Made by a program: the position numbers and the translations under genes
Assembly (NCBI GenBank): GCA_016865865.1
Contig: VGOC01000014.1
Coordinates: forward strand, 1-51,186
Length of the DNA stretch: 51,186 nt
Origin: Chloroflexota bacterium
GTDB taxonomy: Bacteria > Chloroflexota > Anaerolineae > Anaerolineales > UBA11858
Direction of reading: 5' to 3'
Notes under the pieces: generated by a model
Seen by the model: the letters and a program-made list of their open reading frames with translations, nothing else
The model's database searches: none
What the model was told of the DNA's origin: nothing
Part shown: positions 42,151 through 48,768 of the stretch, in pieces
Position numbering within the stretch: the first letter of the stretch is position 1
How the letters are laid out: every line of letters starts with the position of its first letter

Positions 42151-42792
42151 TTATGTTTCTAAAGCAAGGATTTCGACTGGGATGGACGTCATTTGCTCGA
42201 ATTGTCCGGCAGCATCCATAGAACCGATCCCGCGCCCGATGTGCATGGGGATAGCGACCTGGGGTTGGATGATTCTGGCCGCCTCGGCAGCTTCTTCCGC
42301 TGTCATTACATAGATTCCGCTGACAGGGAGCAGAGCGATGTCCACCTCGATCGATTCCATCTCTGGGATCACATCAGAATCACCCGTGTGGTAGATGCGC
42401 TGCCCTCCCAGGGTGAGGATAAAGCCAACGTGTCCGGCATCCTTGGGGTGAAATGGCTCCCCCGGGCTGCGGAATTTAGTCAGGTTGTACGCCGGGACGG
42501 TTTCGATGGGCACACCCTTCACCGTCAAGCTGTCCCCCGGTTTGACAACTCGGATTTGCCCCTTGAGCTTCTTCGCTGATTCTTTCGTCGTGACGATCAC
42601 CGTATCGTCTCTTTGGATTTTCGCCACGTCATCGGGGGAGCAGTGATCTATGTGATCGTGGGTGATCAGAATGATATCCGCATCCGGGCAGCGTCCCAAC
42701 TGCCAGGGATCAATGTAGATCACCAGATCGTCAGCTTCGATGCGGAAACTATCATGGCCGAGCCAGTGGATTTTTTCGATCATCGGGTTCAT
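42151..42792 (-). CDS. UPF0173-type metallo-beta-lactamase fold hydrolase
   Basis: 213 aa. IHWLGHDSFRIE at the start, THDHIDHCSPDD (His45, His47, Asp49, His50), VGFILTLGGQRIYHTGDSDVIPEM and IPMHIGRGIGSM supply the usual two-metal ligands. Related proteins include UlaG-like lactonases and phosphodiesterases; the reaction here is not known. AGGA upstream; CATAAT about 35 bases before the ATG could be the -10. Confidence 0.88.
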   Translation of the reverse strand: MNPMIEKIHWLGHDSFRIEADDLVIYIDPWQLGRCPDADIILITHDHIDHCSPDDVAKIQRDDTVIVTTKESAKKLKGQIRVVKPGDSLTVKGVPIETVPAYNLTKFRSPGEPFHPKDAGHVGFILTLGGQRIYHTGDSDVIPEMESIEVDIALLPVSGIYVMTAEEAAEAARIIQPQVAIPMHIGRGIGSMDAAGQFEQMTSIPVEILALET

Positions 42793-42867
42793 ACGCTATC
42801 CTTTCACTACAACCAATCCGAAGATATTATGCCACAATTTCGAGAAGCGTGAAAACGTAAAACGAAA

Positions 42868-42988
42868 GTTACCACTCAGCCTACCCTCCCGCAGGTTGAT
42901 AAGTCCGACGAAATGACACGTTATGGTCTGCATTTTGGCCGGGTTTTCTCGAAGCCGTCTAAAAACCTGCGGGAGAGTGAGCTATTAC
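42868..42988. mobile_element. Family B-related element B', with 8-bp target duplication
   Basis: 121 bp. Ends GTTACCACTCAGCC and (complement) GTAATAGCTCAC, inner arms CTCCCGCAGGTT/AACCTGCGGGAG. Flanked by exact AAACGAAA (42860-42867 and 42989-42996). The ends and 8-bp duplication match family B but the interior is different and has no terminator-like hairpin. Confidence 0.8.
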
Positions 42989-43001
42989 AAACGAAATATT
43001 G

Positions 43002-43030
43002 TTGACCTCGAAATAAAATTATGGCATAAT
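43002..43030 (+). promoter_or_regulatory. Promoter of the ileS T-box leader
   Basis: TTGACC (43002-43007), 17 bases, CATAAT (43025-43030). It lies directly upstream of stem I and 6 bases after the B' duplication. Confidence 0.75.
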
Positions 43031-43054
43031 CATACCAACATCAAAACCACACAC

Positions 43055-43322
43055 GAAAAGCGATGATGGAAACGAGTAAGCCCGCCTCGAGCTGGCAGCG
43101 AACCTGGGAGAGTGCGAGCCAGGACAGCAACAGCAGGCCCAAAATCCTTCCGGAGCTGTGAACTGAAAGCGAAAGCGAGTAGGGGAGCCGGCGTTGTCTA
43201 CTGTTACGAAGACACGAGTATGAAATCGTACTCGACCAAGCGCCCGCCCACGTGGCGGGAATCCGGGTGGTACCGCGGGAGCGTATTCAACTCTCGTCCC
43301 AGAGTGGACGGGAGTTTTTTTT
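43055..43322 (+). promoter_or_regulatory. T-box riboswitch leader of ileS (Ile specifier)
   Basis: T-box motif CCGGGTGGTACCGCGGG (43263-43279) and a terminator stem (ACTCTCGTCC/GGACGGGAGT, about 43290-43314) followed by eight T. Stem I starts about 43070 (GATGGAAACGAGTAA). ATC at 43144-43146 followed by CTTCCGGAGC is the probable isoleucine specifier; the pheS leader has TTC in the same frame of conserved bases. No repeat DNA interrupts this leader. Confidence 0.93.
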
Positions 43323-43333
43323 AGGAGACAACC

Positions 43334-46300
43334 ATGCCCTTCGAACAAGTACCCAACAAAGTGGACTTCATCGCCCAAGAATATGAAGTATTAGATTTTT
43401 GGAAAGGGACCAACGCCTTCGAGAAATCACGCGCCCTGCGCAAAGGCAAACCGCGCTGGTCGTTCATAGACGGCCCGATCACGGCCAACAACCCCATGGG
43501 CGTGCATCATGGCTGGGGACGTACCTACAAAGACCTCTACAACCGCTACTGGACGATGCGCGGCCGTGAGCTTCGCTACCAGAACGGCTTCGATTGCCAG
43601 GGACTTTGGGTAGAAGTCGAAGTCGAGAAAGAAAAAGGCTTCAAATCCAAGATGGACATCGAAGCCTACGGCCTGGCCCAATTCGTCAAAGAATGCAAGG
43701 CCCGTGTATTGCGCTACGCCGGGGTGCAGACAAAGCAATCCATCCGCCTGGGCTATTGGATGGAATGGAATGACCCGGCAGACCTCAACATGCTAGCTGA
43801 CAAGCTGCTCGAAGACCCCATGCAAGTGATCACCTTTACCGGGCCAAACGGCAATACCGTCACCGACACCGTCGAACAGATCATTGGTCAGCTCGGCCTG
43901 GCCCAGCTCGGCGGAAGCTACTTCACCTTCTCCAATGAAAACAATTACATGATCTGGAAGATGATCAAAAAGAGTTGGCAGAAGGGCTGGCTCTACCGCG
44001 GCGCTGACGTGATGCCCTGGTGCCCACGCTGCGCCACTGCCATCAGCCAGCACGAGATCGTGACGGATGGGTATATGGAGTTGACGCATCGAAGTGTCAC
44101 GCTGAGATTCCCCTTGCGAGATACATCGGGAGTAGGGAGTAAGGAGCAGGAAGTAGGAAGCACCCCGCACTCCGCACCCCGCACCGATCCTGATACCAGC
44201 CTGCCCGAATCTCTCCTGGTTTGGACGACAACACCGTGGACGCTGACATCCAATGTTGCCGCAGCTGTCGGCCCGGATTTGGATTATGTTAAAGTGCGCA
44301 CTCGCCCTGAGCCTGGTCGAAGGGACGGCGAACACATCCTGTATCTCTCCAAAGGCACACTGCATATGCTGCGCGACGATTACGAAGTTTTAGCCGAACT
44401 CAAGGGCGCAGAAATGGAAGGCTGGACCTACGACGGCCCATTCGATGACCTGCCCGCCGCCCGGCAACCCGGCGGGGTGACCGAACTCGAGGAACTCATC
44501 GAGGGCATCGAATCCTCCGCCGCCCAAACTCATCAGGTCATCCTGTGGGATTTAGTCGGCGAGAGCGAAGGTACCGGCATCGTCCACATCGCCCCCGGCT
44601 GCGGCGCAGAAGACTTTGTGCTGGGAAAGGAGTATAAATTCCCACTGCTGGCCCCCATCGAGGATGAAGGCTTCTTCGTCGCAGGCTTCGGCTGGCTGAC
44701 CGGCAAGCACGTCTCAGAAGCGGCGACGCCCATCTTCGAAGACCTGGAAAAGAAAGGTCTGCTCTACCATGTCGAACCCTATACCCACCGCTACCCCACC
44801 TGCTGGCGCTGCGGGACCGAGTTGGTCTTCCGTCTGGTAGATGAGTGGTTCATCAGCATGGGCAAGCTATACGACAAACCCCGCGAGCAGGTCACAGCCG
44901 AGGAGAAAGAAAGGTCGCTGCGCTATCAGATTATGGACGTGGTTGACCAAATCCGCTGGATTCCTGAATTCGGCCACGCCCGCGAACTCGATTGGCTGCG
45001 CAACATGCACGATTGGATGATCTCCAAGAAGCGCTACTGGGGGTTGGCACTGCCCATCTGGGTTTGTGAGGATTGTGGAGATTACCATGTAATCAGCGAC
45101 GAACACGAACTCGAAGAGCGAGCGGTCGAGGGCTGGGACGAGTTCGAAGGCCACACACCCCATCGCCCCTACATAGACGCCGTCAAGCTGAAATGTGAGG
45201 GGTGCGGCGGGTGGATGGACCGCATCCCCGATGTGGGCAACCCCTGGTTGGATGCCGGCATCGTCAGTTTCTCCACATTGAACTATCGCGCCGATCCCGA
45301 CTATTGGCGCCAATGGTACCCCGCCCACTGGATCAGCGAATCCTTCCCCGGCCAGTTCCGCAACTGGTTCTACTCCCTGCTGGCCATGGCTACCGTCATA
45401 GACAACTCGCCGCCCTTCCTGGAGAACTTCGGCTATGCCAGTCTCTTCGCCGAGGATGGGCGCGAGATGCACAAATCCTGGGGCAACGCCATCGAGTTCA
45501 ACGAAGCCGCCGACAAGATGGGCGTGGATACAATGCGATGGCTGTACTGCGCCCACAAACCCGAGAACAACCTGTTCTTCGGCTACAATCGCGCGGAAGA
45601 AACCCGGAGGCGTTTTCTGATTCCCCTGTGGAATCTTTACTCCTTCTTTGCGACATATGCCGCTCTGGATGGCTGGACAACAGACCCCACCCCAGCACTC
45701 CCCGCTCACGGGGAGGGAGCTTCCCCCCCGTTGACGGGGGAGATTGAGGGGGGGGGGAATCCTGGAACCCCAGAGGGCCCCACACCCCAAAGCGATAACC
45801 CGCTGGACAGGTGGATCCTGGCCCGTCTCAACCAGGTGGTGGGGCGCGTCACCGAGGCGTTGACTAATTCCGATGCCTATACCGCCACCCTGGCCCTGGA
45901 GAGTCTGGTGGATGACCTGAGCAACTGGTATGTGCGCCGCTCTCGACGCCGTTTCTGGAAATCGGAACATGACAGCGATAAAGAGACCGCCTACGCCACC
46001 TTCTACCACACCATGGTCAAGCTGACGCGCCTGCTGGCTCCCTTCATCCCCTTCGTCACCGAAGTAATGTATCAAAATCTTGTGCGAGGAGTCTACGAAG
46101 AAGCTCACGAAAGCGTCCACCACACCGATTGGCCCACAGTTGACGAAGCGGTCATCAACGAGAAACTGGTCGAGCAAATGGAACTCGCCCGCCGCACCGC
46201 CAGCCTGGGCTTGAGCGCCCGCAGCAACGCCGGCATCAAAGTGCGCCAACCCTTATCGAAAGTCATGGTGCATGTCAAAGAGGGCTGGGCCGAACTGACC

Positions 46301-46921
46301 GACGAATTGGTCGAGATCGTTTCTGATGAATTGAATGTCAAAGGATTCGAGTTCGTCGAGGATGTCGAATCGCTGGTAACTTACAAAGTATTGCCCAACA
46401 ACAAACTCTTAGGCCCCAAATTCGGCGCCGACTTCCCCAATCTGCGCGCCGCCCTCGCCGCTCTCGATCCCGCTGAAGTTGCTGCCAGAGTGGAAGCCGA
46501 AGAACATGTCACATTGAACGTCGAATGTTCGACCGGCCAAGAAAGTGTAACCTTATCACCAGATGAGATTCTCATCGAGACTCTGCCCGCGGAAGGCCTG
46601 GCGGTTTCATCCGACAGGCTCGTCACCGTGGCAGTGGACACCAACATCACCCCTGCATTGAAAGCCGAAGGCCTGGCGCGCGAGATCGTCCGCCGCGTGC
46701 AGGCCCAACGCAAGAACGCCGACTTCAACATCGAAGACCGGATCACCACCTGGTACGTCGCTTCCGGCGAATTGACCGAAGTCCTCCAGGCATGGGGCGA
46801 CTACATCCAGGCTGAAACCCTGACCACCAGGTTGATCGCCGGAGAACCACCAAAAGAAGCCTTTGTGGAAACCCATAAAGTAGAAGGTCAGGAAATCACC
46901 ATTGGCGTGAAGCAGAACTAA
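43334..46921 (+). CDS. ileS: Isoleucyl-tRNA synthetase
   Basis: 1195 aa, AGGAG 6 bases before the ATG. Class I core with Rossmann fold split by a long CP1 editing domain, then anticodon domain and C-terminal part. The HIGH region reads PMGVHHGWGRTYKD (about 54-67) and the KMSKS region GREMHKSWGN (about 708-717): both differ from textbook forms. LVWTTTPWTLTSN, TGIVHIAPGCGAEDF and HRYPTCWRCGTELVFR are family hallmarks. Three stretches look repeat-derived and in frame: about residues 264-285, 324-330 and 784-818. The T-box upstream with an ATC specifier supports isoleucine. Confidence 0.95.
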   Translation: MPFEQVPNKVDFIAQEYEVLDFWKGTNAFEKSRALRKGKPRWSFIDGPITANNPMGVHHGWGRTYKDLYNRYWTMRGRELRYQNGFDCQGLWVEVEVEKEKGFKSKMDIEAYGLAQFVKECKARVLRYAGVQTKQSIRLGYWMEWNDPADLNMLADKLLEDPMQVITFTGPNGNTVTDTVEQIIGQLGLAQLGGSYFTFSNENNYMIWKMIKKSWQKGWLYRGADVMPWCPRCATAISQHEIVTDGYMELTHRSVTLRFPLRDTSGVGSKEQEVGSTPHSAPRTDPDTSLPESLLVWTTTPWTLTSNVAAAVGPDLDYVKVRTRPEPGRRDGEHILYLSKGTLHMLRDDYEVLAELKGAEMEGWTYDGPFDDLPAARQPGGVTELEELIEGIESSAAQTHQVILWDLVGESEGTGIVHIAPGCGAEDFVLGKEYKFPLLAPIEDEGFFVAGFGWLTGKHVSEAATPIFEDLEKKGLLYHVEPYTHRYPTCWRCGTELVFRLVDEWFISMGKLYDKPREQVTAEEKERSLRYQIMDVVDQIRWIPEFGHARELDWLRNMHDWMISKKRYWGLALPIWVCEDCGDYHVISDEHELEERAVEGWDEFEGHTPHRPYIDAVKLKCEGCGGWMDRIPDVGNPWLDAGIVSFSTLNYRADPDYWRQWYPAHWISESFPGQFRNWFYSLLAMATVIDNSPPFLENFGYASLFAEDGREMHKSWGNAIEFNEAADKMGVDTMRWLYCAHKPENNLFFGYNRAEETRRRFLIPLWNLYSFFATYAALDGWTTDPTPALPAHGEGASPPLTGEIEGGGNPGTPEGPTPQSDNPLDRWILARLNQVVGRVTEALTNSDAYTATLALESLVDDLSNWYVRRSRRRFWKSEHDSDKETAYATFYHTMVKLTRLLAPFIPFVTEVMYQNLVRGVYEEAHESVHHTDWPTVDEAVINEKLVEQMELARRTASLGLSARSNAGIKVRQPLSKVMVHVKEGWAELTDELVEIVSDELNVKGFEFVEDVESLVTYKVLPNNKLLGPKFGADFPNLRAALAALDPAEVAARVEAEEHVTLNVECSTGQESVTLSPDEILIETLPAEGLAVSSDRLVTVAVDTNITPALKAEGLAREIVRRVQAQRKNADFNIEDRITTWYVASGELTEVLQAWGDYIQAETLTTRLIAGEPPKEAFVETHKVEGQEITIGVKQN
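44127..44186. repeat. In-frame oligonucleotide repeat inside ileS
   Basis: GGGAGTAGGGAGTAAGGAGC and the following CACCCCGCACTCCGCACCCC, coding SGVGSKEQEVGSTPHSAPRT, interrupt the editing domain just before LPESLLVWTTTPW. This DNA has the style of intergenic repeats, not of the surrounding codons. Confidence 0.75.
45685..45790. repeat. In-frame palindromic repeat inside ileS
   Basis: CTCCCCGCTCACGGGGAG and CCCCCCGTTGACGGGGGAG hairpins followed by a run of G code for TDPTPALPAHGEGASPPL ... GGGNPGTPEGPT, between the core and the anticodon-binding domain (LDRWILARLNQ). Confidence 0.8.
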
Positions 46922-46927
46922 CGATTT

Positions 46928-46960
46928 CAGCCCCCAGTAGTAATAAAATACTGGGGGCTG
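46928..46960 (+). terminator. Hairpin after ileS
   Basis: Perfect 12-bp stem CAGCCCCCAGTA/TACTGGGGGCTG with a 9-base loop, 7 bases after the stop. No T-run follows, so termination may be weak or the role may be mRNA protection. Confidence 0.65.
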
Positions 46961-46986
46961 ACTGCGCGGTTTAACGAACAGAGAGC

Positions 46987-47050
46987 TTGACAACTCTACT
47001 CACGTTTGCTAAAATCCAGAAAATTAGTTACCCCTAAAACAAGATTTAGG
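46987..47050 (+). promoter_or_regulatory. Promoter and possible self-operator of the DtxR-family gene
   Basis: TTGACA (46987-46992), 17 bases, TAAAAT (47010-47015). Downstream, CCTAAA (47033-47038) and TTTAGG (47045-47050) form an inverted repeat with a 6-base spacer ending 4 bases before the ATG; it could be the binding site of the regulator encoded next. Confidence 0.6.
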
Positions 47051-47054
47051 CGAT

Positions 47055-47729
47055 ATGAGAGACCAATTTACTCATGCAATAGAAGACTATCTAAAAACCA
47101 TCTACGATCTATCGCTCACCCATGGGCGCGCCAGCACCACCCAAATCGCCGAAGTATTGAATGTAGCCCCAGCCTCGGTTACTGGGATGATCAAGAGGCT
47201 AGCCGGCGCAAAACCCCCCTTGGTCGAATATCAGAAACATCGTGGCGTGGTGCTCACGCAAGACGGTAAAATAGCGGCCATTGAGATCATTCGTCATCAT
47301 CGTTTGTTGGAACTATTCCTTCAAGAGACCCTGGGGTATTCCTGGGATGAGGTTCACGCCGAGGCTGACCGCTTGGAACACGTGATCTCGGAAGATTTCG
47401 AAGAGCGCATCGCCCGGGTGCTGGGTGATCCCACCCACAACCCCCATGGCGACCCTATCCCGACTCGGGATTTGGAAATACCCCCTCATGCGACCTTGTG
47501 TCTAAGTCATCTGCGTCCCAATGATCGGGGGACGATTCGGCGTGTGCGCGATACCGACCCAGAACTGCTGCGTTTCTTGAGTGATCATGGCATCGTTCCC
47601 CCTGCCAGCTTTACCGTGACCGGCTACACTCCCTTCGACGGCAATCTCACTCTGCAAATCAACGGCCGTGATCAAGCGGTGGTATTGGGAATGCGCATCA
47701 CGCAGCAGATCTACGTGGAAAGGGAATGA
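47055..47729 (+). CDS. DtxR/MntR-family metal-dependent regulator
   Basis: 224 aa. N-terminal winged helix (HAIEDYLKTIYDLS, ASTTQIAEVLNVAPASVTGMIKRLA), dimerisation/metal domain (IIRHHRLLELFLQETLGYSWDEVHAEADRLEHVISEDFEERI) and a FeoA/SH3-like C-terminus. The position that is Cys in IdeR/DtxR (EACRWEH) is Asp here (EADRLEH), and the first-helix ligand is Asp (EDYL) as in MntR. This hints at manganese or another metal rather than iron, but is not proof. Start 4 bases after an inverted repeat; no transport target gene is next to it. Confidence 0.9.
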   Translation: MRDQFTHAIEDYLKTIYDLSLTHGRASTTQIAEVLNVAPASVTGMIKRLAGAKPPLVEYQKHRGVVLTQDGKIAAIEIIRHHRLLELFLQETLGYSWDEVHAEADRLEHVISEDFEERIARVLGDPTHNPHGDPIPTRDLEIPPHATLCLSHLRPNDRGTIRRVRDTDPELLRFLSDHGIVPPASFTVTGYTPFDGNLTLQINGRDQAVVLGMRITQQIYVERE

Positions 47730-47732
47730 GCA

Positions 47733-48536
47733 ATGCACAAAGATATTCGCGTATTGATCGTCGAAGATGACCCCTTCGCCCGGGATTTGATGTCCTTATT
47801 GTTGACGCGCGATTGGCGTACGCGGGTGGTTGGCGAAGTGACGAATAAAAAAGGATTGGCGGATTTCCTGACCCAGGGAGATTCCAGGACCGATGTGGTG
47901 ATCCTGGACACAGAGATTCCTGGAGAACCGATCCTACCTTTCGAGCTGGCAGCCATGACCCGGCGGCTGCCTAAACCTCCAGAGATACTGTACACAGCTA
48001 CCAGGGCTTCCATAGAGCCGCTTGAACGAATTCTCGACGCCGGGTGTGGTGGATACGTGATCAAAGGCGAATTGCTCTACGCTCTGGCTTCTGCCGTATC
48101 GCTCGTCCAGAACAGGTGCTGCGTGATCACGCCTGGGATCCAGGCGCTGGCAGCGGACGAGGCCTTGCCATCGAGATTGCACATTTTGGATGGTAGAAAA
48201 CAGTGGGCCGCATTTACACCGCGCGAACAAGCAGTCATCCGCCTGGCGATGATCTTCAACCTCGCCATCCGTGATATGGCCGATGAATTAGTGCTTAGCC
48301 AGGGATGGGTCTCGGAGGTCGTCAGCACCATCTACTTGAAACTCGGTCTCCGCGAGATTCTCAATGGCAAGGCAACCCTGGAATGCTATTTTACCGACAA
48401 AGCTGTATTAGAACACTGTCGGGAGATCATCTTGCGCAGTGAAGCCGCTCGAGGAGAACAAAAATTGCGCAAAGCAGCATGGATGTCCACCCTGGCATTC
48501 CATCTTTTGACGATACCTGAAGTGACGATACTCTGA
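47733..48536 (+). CDS. Response regulator with LuxR-type DNA-binding domain
   Basis: 267 aa. Receiver domain (1-125) with acidic pocket EDD (11-13), phosphoacceptor Asp59 in VVILDTEIPG and Lys in YVIKGE (about 111). A C-terminal NarL/FixJ-like helix-turn-helix (about 170-235, FTPREQAVIRLAMIFNLAIRDMADELVLSQGWVSEVVSTIYLKLGLR) follows; WVSEVVSTIYLKLGL replaces the usual TVKxHxxxIxxKLxV. A 30-residue C-terminal extension is unusual. Starts 3 bases after the DtxR-type gene. No histidine kinase is nearby. Confidence 0.87.
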   Translation: MHKDIRVLIVEDDPFARDLMSLLLTRDWRTRVVGEVTNKKGLADFLTQGDSRTDVVILDTEIPGEPILPFELAAMTRRLPKPPEILYTATRASIEPLERILDAGCGGYVIKGELLYALASAVSLVQNRCCVITPGIQALAADEALPSRLHILDGRKQWAAFTPREQAVIRLAMIFNLAIRDMADELVLSQGWVSEVVSTIYLKLGLREILNGKATLECYFTDKAVLEHCREIILRSEAARGEQKLRKAAWMSTLAFHLLTIPEVTIL

Positions 48537-48625
48537 ATCAGGGATTTAGGTTCAACTAAACCCCCTAATAATTTAAGGATACTCATTGGACAAAAACAGC
48601 ATAATTGGGGCGCCTCTCCGATAAT

Positions 48626-48753
48626 CAGTAGATCACGAAAAAGATCGGAAGCCCGTCACTTTGACTACGCTCGGTGCAAGCCCCGGGCGACCCGAGGCCT
48701 GTGCTGAGTGAACCGAAGCAATGGGTCTTCGATCCTATTTTCGTGAAGTACTG
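48626..48753. mobile_element. Family C MITE, copy C3, with 5-bp target duplication
   Basis: 128 bp, ends CAGTAGATCACGAAAA and (complement) CAGTACTTCACGAAAA. Flanked by exact ATAAT (48621-48625 and 48754-48758). Ends 15 bases before the ATG of the permease gene; the right ATAAT with the preceding G gives GATAAT, a possible -10 box for that gene. Confidence 0.93.
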
Positions 48754-48768
48754 ATAATGGTATAAACC

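Noticed and set aside
44867..46249. 460-codon minus-strand frame opposite ileS
   Set aside because: Antisense to conserved synthetase sequence; no family features, no ribosome site.
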